From Lachnospiraceae bacterium (GTDB lineage Bacteria; Bacillota; Clostridia; Lachnospirales; Lachnospiraceae): 64,000 bases of DNA. A program made the position numbers and the translations under genes. Below the pieces are notes generated by a model that saw nothing but the letters and a program-made list of their open reading frames with translations, was not told the origin of the DNA and ran no database searches. Numbering within the stretch: the stretch's first letter is position 1; each line of letters begins with the position of its first letter. The DNA is taken from contig CAJTBO010000013.1 in the NCBI GenBank assembly GCA_910573755.1, positions 48,550-112,549 on the forward strand. The letters are read 5' to 3'. Below are positions 49,072 to 59,217 of this stretch, piece by piece.

Positions 49072-50442
49072 ATGGATCAGACATATATGAAAACAAAAAA
49101 AATCCTGCCGCTCGTAATGTCCATGGCGGTACCGATGGTATTGTCCATGCTGATCAACTCGCTGTACAATATTGTTGACAGCCTTTTTATAGCGAAGATC
49201 AGCGAAGATGCCATGACGGCAATTTCCCTTGTCTTCCCGCTGTATAATTTTGCGGGGGCGGTAAGCATCGGTTTTGGCGTAGGCGCAAATGCGGTGACGG
49301 CATATTTTCTCGGGGAGGGAAATCAGAAAAATGCGGACGGGGCGGCTTCCCTGAGTTTGCTCCTTTCCCTTGTGCATTCCGCTATTCTGACCGTCGGGCT
49401 TTTGATCGCGGTAGTTCCTTTTCTGAAAAGCTTTACCGACAGCAGACCGATAATCGACTATGGCAGTCAGTACGGATTTATTGTATTCGGCGGGCTTCTT
49501 ATCGGACAGATCAGCCTGATCTATGAAAAACTGTTTCAGGCGATCGGCCGTGTCCGGATCTCCATGTTCAGTATGATCGCAGGATGTGTGACGAACATCG
49601 TTCTTGATCCGGTGATGATCTTCGGGATCGGTCCCTGTCCGGCCATGGGGATCAGGGGTGCTGCCATCGCCACGCTGATCGGGCAGGCGGTATCGCTGAT
49701 CTGGTATCTGGCAGCCCAAAGGAAAGGGCTTCTCGGCCTGCAGCTTTCCCTGCGGGAAGGCTGGCACTGCAGAAAACTTGCAGGACGGCTTTACGGCATC
49801 GGCATACCGGCGATCCTGAACCAGGCGCTGCCTTCCATTCTGATCACGGCGCTGAATGCCATCCTTGCCGCTTTTTCCCAGACAGATGTACTGATCCTGG
49901 GGGTTTACTACAAACTGCAGACCTTTATCTATCTGACGGCAAACGGGATCGTACAGGGAATCCGCCCTCTGGTCGCCTACAATTATGGCGCCGGTATCCT
50001 CAGGCGCGTCCGGGAGATTTTCAAAACGGCGCTGGGGCTGGCTTTTATGGTTATGGCGGTGGGCATGATGCTCTGCCTGCTGATCCCGGGGGAACTGATC
50101 GGCATGTTTACGGAAAACACGGAAACGATCCGGGCAGGCGCCGCGGCGCTGCGCATCATCAGCAGCGGCTTTATTATATCCGCCGTCTCCGTAGTCGTGT
50201 GCGGTACCCTGGAGGGGCTGGGATTTGGCGTTATGTCCTTTGTTGTTTCACTGATGAGATATGCCGGCGTCATCCTTCCCGCCGCATGGATCATGAGCCG
50301 TCTGTTTGGCGCCGCCGGTGTCTGGCACGCCTTCTGGATCGCTGAATTTACAGCTGCCGCAGTATCCGTTATCCTGTATCATTTTGTTATGCGCAGTATC
50401 GGCAGATCTGTAACCTTTCCCGAGAATATTGATGACAAATAA
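49072..50442 (+). CDS. MATE-family efflux pump 3
   Basis: 456 residues from the ATG behind AGGAGGGTCC. Twelve helices; VPMVLSMLINSLYNIVDSLF, GVGANAVTAYFLGEGNQKNA and IRPLVAYNYGAGILRRVREI mark the two halves. It is a core-like, higher-GC gene distinct from the two pumps on the cotJC element. It is preceded by a structured leader and tandem repeats that may control it. The exported compound is unknown. Confidence 0.94.
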   Translation: MDQTYMKTKKILPLVMSMAVPMVLSMLINSLYNIVDSLFIAKISEDAMTAISLVFPLYNFAGAVSIGFGVGANAVTAYFLGEGNQKNADGAASLSLLLSLVHSAILTVGLLIAVVPFLKSFTDSRPIIDYGSQYGFIVFGGLLIGQISLIYEKLFQAIGRVRISMFSMIAGCVTNIVLDPVMIFGIGPCPAMGIRGAAIATLIGQAVSLIWYLAAQRKGLLGLQLSLREGWHCRKLAGRLYGIGIPAILNQALPSILITALNAILAAFSQTDVLILGVYYKLQTFIYLTANGIVQGIRPLVAYNYGAGILRRVREIFKTALGLAFMVMAVGMMLCLLIPGELIGMFTENTETIRAGAAALRIISSGFIISAVSVVVCGTLEGLGFGVMSFVVSLMRYAGVILPAAWIMSRLFGAAGVWHAFWIAEFTAAAVSVILYHFVMRSIGRSVTFPENIDDK

Positions 50443-50463
50443 TTTTTTTTGTGGTAGACTAAG

Positions 50464-50500
50464 TTTCGCAGGCAGGCGTGGTCTGTCTGCGGAATTTTTT
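50464..50500 (+). terminator. Intrinsic terminator after the MATE gene
   Basis: TTTCGCAGGCAG pairs with CTGTCTGCGGAA (G-T pairs in the middle), loop of seven, followed by T6. It separates the MATE gene from ftsK. Confidence 0.85.
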
Positions 50501-50565
50501 ATGCAAAGCTTTATGAGAAGGACAGTTTTGCAGGATTTGCGGAATTTTCGGGAGTGAGGCAGTAT

Positions 50566-53500
50566 ATGGCAGCATCCGGCAGTACAGGAAGAAAACAGGG
50601 AAGCCGTTCGGGCTCTTCCAATAAGAAGAGAAGCAGCAGGCAGACGGCAAACAGAAAAAGAACGGCACAGGAAGAAGTACTCGGCAGTAAACTTTTGCAG
50701 GAGGTTTTACTGATCGGGGCGTTTGCCCTTTGTGTGTTCTTATTTTTGTGCAATTTCGGGATCATGGGGGCTTTCGGCGAGATCCTCAGCAATGTGCTGT
50801 TTGGTATTTTCGGCCTTTCGGCTTATATTGCGCCGCTTCTTATTTTTGTGGCGGCTATTTTTTACATAAGTAATCAGGGTTCCGGCGCGGCGGTGCGGAA
50901 ACTTGTCTCCGGAGGCGTGCTTTATATCCTGTTATCCATGCTCTGTGAATTGTTTGCAGGGCGTCTTTCCGAGATGGAAAATTACAGCCTTATTACATTA
51001 TATAAAGGAGCGGCGGAGAACCATAACGGCGGCGGTGCGCTGGCGGGTTCCTTTGCCTATCTGTCCTATCATTATCTGGAAATGGTCGGAACGGTACTTC
51101 TGATCATTGTGTTCGGCCTGATCTGTGTTGTGCTCCTGACGGAACGTTCCCTGATCGGCGGAGCCAAAAAGAGTACAAAGTATCTGGCGGAGAAGGTACA
51201 TACAAGGGAGCCGAGATATACGGAAAGCTATGAGGAGGATGAGGATGCCGAAAGAGCTCTGGAACGGCGGGAAAGGCTCCGTGAGGAGAGAAGGGAACGG
51301 ATGGAACAGCGCCGCAGGGAACAGGAAGAGCGCGATATCAGAAGAAGAAAAGAGCAGGAAGAGAGAAACTTAAGGAGACAGGAAGAACAGGAAGAAAAAG
51401 AGCGGAAAAGGCGGGCGGAACAGGAAGAAAGAGAGCGGAGAAGGCGGGAAGAACAGGCGGAAAAAGCCAGAAGAAAACAGAGCCTGCAGGAGGCAAGGGA
51501 GCGGGAAAAACGCCTTTTGCAGGAGGAAAAAGAGGACGAAAAAATCCTGCGCATGAATAAAAAGAGCCGCGGCGTGATGCTTGATACCACACTGACAGCC
51601 AAAGAAGAGCCGGTGGAGGAGCAGATCGATATGCATGAGATCCGGGTACAGGATGTGGTGCAGGAAGAGCCTGTTTATGAGGAGCCGCAAAGACAGAGGC
51701 CGATCTTCCGCAGGGAAGCGGATAATGATGAAGTACAGGAGATCTCTTATGAAGATTTTGCCAGAAGCAGTTATGGGGAAAGCATCGGTTTTGCGGAAGA
51801 GGAACCTGTAAATAATGAGACAGCCTATGGACCGAGGATTCGGATAAAGGAGCCTGCGTTCACGGAACAGGAAACAGAAGGTTTCCGCACGGCAGGAGCC
51901 GGAATCGGGGCTGCGGGAACGGCGCAAGCCGGCAATATGGCATTCGGAATGTCTGAACCCGGAAACACGGCATTTGGAATAGCGGAAGCCGAAAATATGC
52001 CGTTTGGGGCTGCCGAAACGGATCACACGGGATTCGGAATGTCTGAAGCGGGGAATACGGGAGCCGGTAACGCGGCATTCGGAGCTGCAGAAACGGATCA
52101 CATGAGATTCGGAATGTCTGAAACGGGAAGCAGGATGTCCGCAGCAGAAGAAGCCGAACGGACAGGGCATGCGGTCACGGAATCTGCCTTCGATTTCAGG
52201 GAAAAGGATCTGGCAAAGATGCCGGAACCTATCACGGAGTTTTCTCCTGCCGGAAGATCCCCTGTGCCGGAGCAGAGAAATCCGGAAGCTGCCGCCCAAA
52301 AACAGAACAATGTGAGCATAAGCCTGCAGGAGAAGGGATTGCCGGGCAGGCCGGCGGCTCCTGCGAAGAAATATATGTTCCCCCCTGTTACCTTATTGAA
52401 AAAAGGAAAAAATACAGGAAAAGGGGACAATAATAAAGAACTGAAGGATACGGCGCTGCATCTGCAGAAGACACTGGAGACCTTCGGTGTCAAGGTGACT
52501 GTGACGGAGATCAGTCAGGGGCCTACCGTAACCCGGTTTGAGATGCAGCCGGAGCAGGGCGTGAAGGTCAGCAAGATCGTAGGGCTTGCTGACGATATCA
52601 AGCTGAATCTGGCGGCGACGGATATCAGGATCGAGGCGCCGATCCCCGGCAAGGCGGCGGTGGGCATCGAGGTGCCGAATAAGGAAAATTCCACGGTGGC
52701 ATTCAGGGATCTGATCGAGTCTAAGGAATATCAGGAGTTTCAATCCCGTCTGGCTTTTGCGGTGGGTAAGGATATCGGCGGCAAGGTGGTGGTGACGGAT
52801 ATCGCTAAGATGCCCCATGTTCTGATCGCCGGCGCCACGGGTTCCGGCAAGTCCGTCTGCATCAATACGATTATTATGAGTATTTTATATAAAGCCCATC
52901 CGGAGGATGTGAAGCTGATCATGATCGACCCGAAGGTGGTGGAACTCAGCGTCTATAACGGCATCCCGCATCTGCTTTTGCCGGTGGTGACCGATCCGAA
53001 AAAGGCTGCCGCCGCGCTGCACTGGGGCGTTGCGGAAATGACCGAGCGGTACAATAAGTTTGCGGAACATGGCGTGCGGGATCTGAAGGGCTATAACCAG
53101 AAGGCGGAACAGATGCAGAAAAAGGGCGCTGAAGGCGCGCCGGCAAAGATGCCGCAGATTGTGATCATCGTGGATGAACTGGCGGATCTGATGATGGTTG
53201 CGCCGGGGGAAGTGGAAGAATCTATCTGTCGTCTGGCACAGCTTGCCCGGGCGGCGGGCATCCACCTTGTGATCGCCACCCAGCGTCCCTCTGTGGACGT
53301 TATCACGGGACTGATCAAGGCGAATATGCCGAGCCGCGTGGCTTTTGCGGTTTCCAGCGGCGTGGACTCCAGAACGATCCTCGATATGGTGGGAGCGGAA
53401 AAGCTGCTTGGAAAGGGCGATATGCTGTTTTATCCGCAGGGATATCCGAAGCCCGCCAGAATTCAGGGCGCGTTTATCTCTGACGATGAAGTGGAGGATG

Positions 53501-53841
53501 TGGTAAACTTCTTAAAGGATCAGGAGATCATTACCCAGTACAGCCCGGATATTGAGCAGCAGATGAAAACGGTCACTGCCGCAGCCGGCGGCGCAGGGGG
53601 CGCGGATGCGGCTTCCGCGTTTGATGAATATTTTGTGGAAGCCGGGAAATTTGTCATTGAAAAAGACAAGGCTTCGATCGGAATGCTGCAGAGAGTGTTC
53701 AAGATCGGCTTCAACCGGGCGGCAAGGATCATGGATCAGCTCTGCGACGCCGGCGTGGTCGGAGAAGAAGAGGGGACGAAGCCGAGGAAGGTGCTGATGA
53801 GTCCGGAACAGTTTGAGAGTTTTGTGGAAGAGTCGGTTTGA
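50566..53841 (+). CDS. FtsK/SpoIIIE DNA translocase with long repetitive linker
   Basis: 1091 residues from the ATG behind GAGG. Four N-terminal membrane helices (about 45-175) anchor it at the division septum. A ~100-residue Arg/Glu-rich coil ([20 protein letters not shown] and on) and a linker with degenerate repeats around residues 455-530 ([30 protein letters not shown]) follow. The motor (~620-1010) has Walker [11 protein letters not shown], Walker [13 protein letters not shown] and [14 protein letters not shown]-terminal gamma winged helix ([20 protein letters not shown]) reads KOPS/SRS DNA sequences. It pumps DNA during division or into the forespore. The linker is longer and more repetitive than usual. 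Confidence 0.96.
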   Translation: MAASGSTGRKQGSRSGSSNKKRSSRQTANRKRTAQEEVLGSKLLQEVLLIGAFALCVFLFLCNFGIMGAFGEILSNVLFGIFGLSAYIAPLLIFVAAIFYISNQGSGAAVRKLVSGGVLYILLSMLCELFAGRLSEMENYSLITLYKGAAENHNGGGALAGSFAYLSYHYLEMVGTVLLIIVFGLICVVLLTERSLIGGAKKSTKYLAEKVHTREPRYTESYEEDEDAERALERRERLREERRERMEQRRREQEERDIRRRKEQEERNLRRQEEQEEKERKRRAEQEERERRRREEQAEKARRKQSLQEAREREKRLLQEEKEDEKILRMNKKSRGVMLDTTLTAKEEPVEEQIDMHEIRVQDVVQEEPVYEEPQRQRPIFRREADNDEVQEISYEDFARSSYGESIGFAEEEPVNNETAYGPRIRIKEPAFTEQETEGFRTAGAGIGAAGTAQAGNMAFGMSEPGNTAFGIAEAENMPFGAAETDHTGFGMSEAGNTGAGNAAFGAAETDHMRFGMSETGSRMSAAEEAERTGHAVTESAFDFREKDLAKMPEPITEFSPAGRSPVPEQRNPEAAAQKQNNVSISLQEKGLPGRPAAPAKKYMFPPVTLLKKGKNTGKGDNNKELKDTALHLQKTLETFGVKVTVTEISQGPTVTRFEMQPEQGVKVSKIVGLADDIKLNLAATDIRIEAPIPGKAAVGIEVPNKENSTVAFRDLIESKEYQEFQSRLAFAVGKDIGGKVVVTDIAKMPHVLIAGATGSGKSVCINTIIMSILYKAHPEDVKLIMIDPKVVELSVYNGIPHLLLPVVTDPKKAAAALHWGVAEMTERYNKFAEHGVRDLKGYNQKAEQMQKKGAEGAPAKMPQIVIIVDELADLMMVAPGEVEESICRLAQLARAAGIHLVIATQRPSVDVITGLIKANMPSRVAFAVSSGVDSRTILDMVGAEKLLGKGDMLFYPQGYPKPARIQGAFISDDEVEDVVNFLKDQEIITQYSPDIEQQMKTVTAAAGGAGGADAASAFDEYFVEAGKFVIEKDKASIGMLQRVFKIGFNRAARIMDQLCDAGVVGEEEGTKPRKVLMSPEQFESFVEESV

Positions 53842-53898
53842 AGATGCTGCAGCGGAACAAAGCAGCAATAACAAAATAAAGAAAGGCGGGGAAGGATC

Positions 53899-55566
53899 AT
53901 GAAAACAGATATTGAGATCGCGCAGGAGGCGGTGCTTGAGCCAATCGTAAAGGTGGCTGAAAGATGCGGTATTCCGGAAGAAGAACTGGAATTATACGGA
54001 AAGTATAAGGCGAAAATTTCGGAGGAATACATTCATTCTCTGCAGGAGAAGGAAGACGGTAAACTGATCCTGGTGACGGCGATCAATCCCACGCCGGCGG
54101 GAGAGGGAAAGACCACTACCACGGTGGGGCTCGGGGAGGCCTTCGGGAAGCTGGGAAAAAATGCGGTGATCGCCCTGCGGGAGCCGTCCCTCGGTCCGTG
54201 CTTTGGCATCAAGGGCGGCGCGGCGGGCGGCGGGTATGCCCAGGTGGTGCCGATGGAGGATTTAAACCTGCACTTTACCGGAGATTTTCATGCCATTACT
54301 TCCGCCAATAATCTGCTGGCGGCATTGCTGGATAACCATATCCAGCAGGGGAACGCGCTGCGGATCGATACGAGAAATGTCGTGTGGAAACGCTGTCTGG
54401 ATATGAACGACCGGGTACTCCGCAATGTGGTGGTGGGACTTGGCAGCAAGGCGGACGGTTTTGTACGGGAGGATCATTTTGTGATCACAGTGGCGTCCGA
54501 GATCATGGCTGTTCTTTGTCTGGCGGAGGATATGCAGGATCTGAAAGAGCGGCTGGGACGGATCGTGGCTGCCTATGATCTGGACGGGAAACCGGTGACG
54601 GCGGCGGACCTGCAGGCGGTGGGTTCCATGGCGGCGCTTTTAAAGGACGCGATGAAGCCGAATCTGATCCAGACCCTGGAGCATACCCCTGCGCTGGTGC
54701 ATGGCGGGCCCTTTGCCAATATTGCCCACGGCTGTAATTCCGTGCGCGCCACAAGGACGGCGCTGAAGATGGCGGATTACTGTATTACCGAGGCAGGCTT
54801 TGGCGCGGATCTGGGAGCGGAGAAGTTTTTTGATATCAAGTGCCGGATGGCGGGACTTGCGCCGGATGCGGTGGTGCTGGTGGCGACGGTGCGGGCGCTG
54901 AAATATAACGGCGGCGTGAAAAAGGAAGATCTCGGGAAGGAGAATCCGGAAGCGCTGAAGGCGGGGATCGTCAATCTGGAGAAGCATATCGAAAATCTGA
55001 AAAAGTACGGCGTGCCCGTGGTGGTCACCTTAAATACATTCCTGACGGATACGCAGGCGGAGTTGTCCTATGTGAAGGAATTCTGTGAGGAGAGAGGCTG
55101 TGAGTTCGCTTTTTCCGAAGTATGGGAAAAAGGCGGCGAAGGCGGTATCGCGCTTGCCGGGAAGGTGCTCGCCGCACTGGAGAAAAAGAGCGGTTTCCAT
55201 GTACTGTACGAAGATGATCTGACCTTGAGGGAGAAAATAGAGGCAGTCGTAAAGGAAATCTACGGCGGTGCGGGGGTTTCCTATGCGGCATCCGCGGCAA
55301 AGCAGCTTGCACAGCTTGAAAAACTGGGCTTCGGGCATCTGCCGGTCTGCATGGCAAAAACTCAGTATTCTCTGTCGGATGATGCTTCGCTTCTGGGCAG
55401 GCCGGAAGGCTTTACGGTGAATGTCAGAGAGGCTTATGTGTCTGCCGGAGCAGGCTTTGTGGTGGTGCTCACCGGGGCGGTGATGACCATGCCGGGACTG
55501 CCGAAGAGTCCGGCGGCGTTCCGGATCGATGTAGGTGAAGACGGAGTGATCACGGGACTGTTCTGA
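53899..55566 (+). CDS. fhs: Formate-tetrahydrofolate ligase
   Basis: 555 residues, full length. P-loop [38 protein letters not shown] and [20 protein letters not shown] are hallmark Fhs segments. It makes 10-formyl-tetrahydrofolate from formate, THF and ATP, feeding purine synthesis and, in acetogens, the methyl branch of the Wood-Ljungdahl pathway. It is followed by folD, the next enzyme of the same route. Confidence 0.98.
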   Translation: MKTDIEIAQEAVLEPIVKVAERCGIPEEELELYGKYKAKISEEYIHSLQEKEDGKLILVTAINPTPAGEGKTTTTVGLGEAFGKLGKNAVIALREPSLGPCFGIKGGAAGGGYAQVVPMEDLNLHFTGDFHAITSANNLLAALLDNHIQQGNALRIDTRNVVWKRCLDMNDRVLRNVVVGLGSKADGFVREDHFVITVASEIMAVLCLAEDMQDLKERLGRIVAAYDLDGKPVTAADLQAVGSMAALLKDAMKPNLIQTLEHTPALVHGGPFANIAHGCNSVRATRTALKMADYCITEAGFGADLGAEKFFDIKCRMAGLAPDAVVLVATVRALKYNGGVKKEDLGKENPEALKAGIVNLEKHIENLKKYGVPVVVTLNTFLTDTQAELSYVKEFCEERGCEFAFSEVWEKGGEGGIALAGKVLAALEKKSGFHVLYEDDLTLREKIEAVVKEIYGGAGVSYAASAAKQLAQLEKLGFGHLPVCMAKTQYSLSDDASLLGRPEGFTVNVREAYVSAGAGFVVVLTGAVMTMPGLPKSPAAFRIDVGEDGVITGLF

Positions 55567-55682
55567 TCCATACCGCATATCGGCAGGAAAGATAAAAGAA
55601 TCGCAAAAAATATCTGCGGCAGGAAATGTTTCGTGAAAAGATGCATTGACCAAACAGAATAAGGTATATAGAAGGGAAAATT

Positions 55683-56537
55683 ATGAGTTATCAGATCATC
55701 GACGGAAAAGCAATTTCAAAACAGATCAAGGAGGAATGCCGCCTGAAGGCAGAGCGGTATAAGGCGCAGGGCATCGAGATCACACTGGCGGTCATACAGG
55801 TGGGAAGCGATCCCGCTTCCGGTGTCTATGTCAGGAACAAGAAACGCGCCTGTGAAGAGTGCGGTATAAAATCTTTATCTTATGAATTGCCGGAAGAAAC
55901 TTCGGAGGAGGAACTTCTTTCGCTGATCGGCAGGTTGAATGCTGATCGGGAGGTAAACGGTATTCTGGTACAGCTTCCGCTGCCGGAGCAGATCGATGAG
56001 GACAAGGTGATCCAGGCGATCGATGTGGCGAAGGATGTGGACGGGTTCCATCCCATGAGCGCCGGCGCTCTTTGCACCGGGCAGAAGGGCTTTGTCTCCT
56101 GTACGCCTGCGGGGATCATCGAACTGCTGAAGCGCAGCAATATCGAAATTTCCGGGAAAGAGTGCGTTGTGGCAGGCAGGAGCAATATCGTAGGGAAGCC
56201 TGCGGCGCTTTTGCTTCTTCGGGAAAACGGGACGGTGACCCTGTGCCATTCCAAAACGGCGGATCTGAAGGAAGTCACAAAGCGGGCGGATATTCTCGTG
56301 GTGGCTGTGGGCAGGCCGAAATTCATCACGGCGGATTATGTAAAGGAAGGCGCAGTGGTCATTGATGTGGGCATCCACAGAAACGAGAACGGAAAACTCT
56401 GCGGGGATGTTGACTTTGATTCCGTGGCGCCGAAGTGCAGCGCGATCACGCCCGTTCCCGGCGGCGTCGGTCCCATGACCATCGCCATGCTGATGAGCAA
56501 CTGCGTCGCATCGGTAGACTTATCAAAGGATATATGA
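55683..56537 (+). CDS. folD: Bifunctional methylene-THF dehydrogenase / methenyl-THF cyclohydrolase
   Basis: 284 residues. The catalytic region is YVRNKKRACEECGIKS, followed by GILVQLPLPEQIDEDKVIQA, DVDGFHPMSAG, the NAD(P) fold VVAGRSNIVGKPAALLLL and PVPGGVGPMTIAMLMSN. It interconverts methylene-, methenyl- and formyl-THF in the cytosol. Directly downstream of fhs, completing a one-carbon unit. Confidence 0.98.
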   Translation: MSYQIIDGKAISKQIKEECRLKAERYKAQGIEITLAVIQVGSDPASGVYVRNKKRACEECGIKSLSYELPEETSEEELLSLIGRLNADREVNGILVQLPLPEQIDEDKVIQAIDVAKDVDGFHPMSAGALCTGQKGFVSCTPAGIIELLKRSNIEISGKECVVAGRSNIVGKPAALLLLRENGTVTLCHSKTADLKEVTKRADILVVAVGRPKFITADYVKEGAVVIDVGIHRNENGKLCGDVDFDSVAPKCSAITPVPGGVGPMTIAMLMSNCVASVDLSKDI

Positions 56538-56633
56538 TATAATGAGCGTTAGCGAGAAAAATGAGTTTACTCATTCGGCGAGCGGCGAATGGCGATCATG
56601 AATCGCAGATTCATGATATAATGAGCGTCAGCG
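56534..56633. repeat. Duplicated ATGATATAATGAGCG motif with hairpin
   Basis: ATGATATAATGAGCGTTAGCG at the folD stop codon recurs with one change at 56613-56633. Between them ATCATGAAT-CGCAG-ATTCATGAT forms a perfect hairpin. It looks like a small dispersed intergenic repeat (REP-like) and also contains TATAAT words that could act as promoters for the next gene. Confidence 0.6.
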
Positions 56634-56680
56634 CGGGTTTGCGAATTTAGGATAAGCCGCTAAAGAAAGGAGAGCGCTTC

Positions 56681-58120
56681 ATGATATGCCCTGAATGCGG
56701 CAGAGAAATTCCGGAAGGCCATCTGTATTGTGATACCTGCGGTATGGAAGTGCGGATCGTACCGGATTTCGAGCCTGAAGTGGAAAACAGCATAGAAGAA
56801 TCGCTCTCCGGTGTTGCGGAAACATTGACGGAAACAAAACAGGAAGACTCAGATGGCGGCGGGCACGAAAGGCAGAAGAATTTATTTGTATTGAGTCTGG
56901 GCTGTATTTTTGTGCTGGCGCTGATCATTCTTGTGGCGTATTTTTCCGTTACCGCCTATTTCAGGTCGGCTGATTATCAGATCAAAACAGCCATGTCGGA
57001 AATCGAGGAGGAAAATTATGAGGCCGCGCTGGTGAATCTGGAGGCCGCGTTGGATGCAGGCGGGGATTTCGAGGGGATCAAGCTGGAGATGGCGGCGTGT
57101 TATCAGGCTCTGGGGGATGAACAGTCCTATATGGAAAGCCTGTATGAACTGATCGGGTATGAGCAGGTTTCCAGGGAAAGGCTGCAGCAGGGATACAGCC
57201 AGATCATCGCTGCTTATGAGGAAAAGGGACAGTATGAGCAGATCAATATACTGCTGCAGAACTGTTCGGAGGCTTCGATTCAGGAAAAATACGCAAAATA
57301 TATGGCAAATATGCCGGAATTTAACTATGTCGGCGGCGCTTATAATGAAGTGATCCCGTTAAAGATACTCAGCAATACAAACGGACATATCTACTACACA
57401 ATGGATGGAAGCAATCCCGACCGGTATTCTCAGGAATATATCTCACCGATCTTTCTGGAAACAGGAGAGTTTGAGATAACGGCGGTGTTTATCAATGAGT
57501 ACGGGATCAAGAGTCCTTACGCCAAAGCGGTTTATCAGGTGGATGTTTCTGCGCCCTTCGCCCCGGAGGTGGATGCCTACAGCGGAGATTTTTACACTCC
57601 CCAGATGCTTCATGCGGAAGCGGAAGAGGGCTGTCAGATCTATTATACGACAGACGGCAGTGAACCGGACGGACTCAGCGACATGTACAACGGCTTTTTG
57701 CCGATGCCGCTCGGTGACAGTTCCTTTAAATTCGTCGCAATAGACGAAAACGGCGTATCCAGCGAGATCACGGTGCGCAATTACCATCTGGAACTGATAA
57801 CGGATTATTCAAAGGAGGATGCACAGACTGTCATACTGCATTATATGCAGGAAACGGGGCGTATTATTGACCTGTACGGTACGATTTCGGTTGAAGATCC
57901 CAGAAGAATGATCTATGTATTTGCCTGCTGCGTCAATATAGAGGACGAGGGAGATTTTTATATTTTCTCGGAATACATAGAAAATCCGGACGGGAGCAGG
58001 GAAAAGACAGGCAGTTATTATGCGGTCGGTATCTATAATCTGCCGTTATACGGAACCCATTACGACATGCGTACCAGTAATTTTGCCTTGAGCACGGAAC
58101 TGCTGCGGCAGGGGTTCTGA
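56681..58120 (+). CDS. Zinc-ribbon, membrane-anchored protein with TPR and FN3-like repeats
   Basis: 479 residues. An N-terminal zinc ribbon (CPECGREIPEGHLYCDTCGM) is in the cytosol. One membrane helix is near 68-95. Then come TPR-like helices (EENYEAALVNLEAALDAGGD) and two chitobiase-type beta domains (HIYYTMDGSNPDRYSQEYIS and QIYYTTDGSEPDGLSDMYNG). The C-terminal ~100 residues are unassigned. The external half probably binds a surface polymer or protein. Such zinc-ribbon plus CHB_HEX_C proteins are common in Lachnospiraceae. Function unknown. Confidence 0.8.
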   Translation: MICPECGREIPEGHLYCDTCGMEVRIVPDFEPEVENSIEESLSGVAETLTETKQEDSDGGGHERQKNLFVLSLGCIFVLALIILVAYFSVTAYFRSADYQIKTAMSEIEEENYEAALVNLEAALDAGGDFEGIKLEMAACYQALGDEQSYMESLYELIGYEQVSRERLQQGYSQIIAAYEEKGQYEQINILLQNCSEASIQEKYAKYMANMPEFNYVGGAYNEVIPLKILSNTNGHIYYTMDGSNPDRYSQEYISPIFLETGEFEITAVFINEYGIKSPYAKAVYQVDVSAPFAPEVDAYSGDFYTPQMLHAEAEEGCQIYYTTDGSEPDGLSDMYNGFLPMPLGDSSFKFVAIDENGVSSEITVRNYHLELITDYSKEDAQTVILHYMQETGRIIDLYGTISVEDPRRMIYVFACCVNIEDEGDFYIFSEYIENPDGSREKTGSYYAVGIYNLPLYGTHYDMRTSNFALSTELLRQGF

Positions 58121-58234
58121 AACGGCTGAAAAGACATTGGATTATTTGGGAATGATACGGGATTAAAAGCGGAAGTTTCGCTTTCATGATAAAAGAATAC
58201 AAGTGCGGTAAAAGGCACGGAAACGAGGGATACT

Positions 58235-59113
58235 ATGTTTGAGATTTTAGAAAAAAAGCAGCTCAATGATACGATCTTTCAAATGGTTGTGCGCGCGGAA
58301 AGAGTTGCAAAAAATTGTCTGCCGGGACAGTTTGTTATCGTCCGCATGGATGACGACGGGGAGCGGATTCCGCTGACGATCTGTGATTACGACAGAGAGG
58401 CGGGAACGATAACGATCGTGTTTCAGGTGGTCGGCGCCGAAACAAAGAGGATGACAGCGCTGAATAAAGGGGACTATTTCAGGGATTTTGTGGGTCCCTT
58501 AGGGCGTCCCTCCGAACTCTGTGAGGAAGAGATTGCTTCCCTGAAACAGAAGAGGATCCTGTTTGTGGCAGGCGGCGTCGGCACGGCACCGGTATATCCA
58601 CAGGTAAAATGGCTGAAGGAACAGGGGGTTGCGGCGGATGTGATCGTCGGCGCGAAGACGAAGGATATCCTGATCATGGAAGAGGAGATGAAAGCCGTGG
58701 CGGGAAATCTCTATATTACCACAGACGACGGTTCCTACGGCAGATCAGGCATGGTGACAAAGGTGATCCAGGATCTGGTGGACGAAGGAAAGCAGTATGA
58801 TGTCTGCATTGCCATCGGGCCGATGATCATGATGAAGTTTGTGTGCAGGCTTACAAAGGAACTGAACCTGCCGACAGTGGTTTCCTTGAATCCGATCATG
58901 GTGGACGGCACGGGTATGTGCGGCGCCTGCCGTGTGCTGGTCGGCGGCGAGGTGAAGTTTGCCTGTGTGGACGGTCCGGAGTTTGACGGCCATCTGGTAG
59001 ACTTTGACAATGCCATGAAGCGTCAGCAGCAGTACAAGACCGAAGAAGGAAGAGCGATGCTGCGGCTGCAGGAGGGCGATACACATCACGGCGGCTGCGG
59101 AAACTGCGGCTGA
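58235..59113 (+). CDS. nfnA: Ferredoxin-NADP+ reductase-like subunit (NfnA type)
   Basis: 292 residues. The FAD domain has IPLTICDYDREAGTITIVFQ; the NAD-binding fold has VAGGVGTAPVYPQVKWLKEQ; the [2Fe-2S] cysteines are in DGTGMCGACRVLVGGEVKFA CVDG, and a terminal GGCGNCG adds more. It matches the small subunit of the electron-bifurcating NADH-dependent ferredoxin:NADP+ oxidoreductase, also annotated sulfide dehydrogenase or dihydroorotate dehydrogenase electron-transfer subunit. Adjacent to the large subunit, 104 bp apart. Confidence 0.9.
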   Translation: MFEILEKKQLNDTIFQMVVRAERVAKNCLPGQFVIVRMDDDGERIPLTICDYDREAGTITIVFQVVGAETKRMTALNKGDYFRDFVGPLGRPSELCEEEIASLKQKRILFVAGGVGTAPVYPQVKWLKEQGVAADVIVGAKTKDILIMEEEMKAVAGNLYITTDDGSYGRSGMVTKVIQDLVDEGKQYDVCIAIGPMIMMKFVCRLTKELNLPTVVSLNPIMVDGTGMCGACRVLVGGEVKFACVDGPEFDGHLVDFDNAMKRQQQYKTEEGRAMLRLQEGDTHHGGCGNCG

Positions 59114-59217
59114 GCGGACAGATAGACAGATAGCGAAAGATGCTGAGCGGGACTGCGGATCGGGATTTGTTCCGGCGGCATGTAACGGTTTTGGAAGAAA
59201 GGTGAGGTTTATCATAG

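Noticed and set aside
51370..52299. Minus-strand open frame (309 codons) opposite the ftsK linker
   Set aside because: An effect of the low-complexity coil and repeat region; Arg/Phe/Ser-rich and with no start signal.
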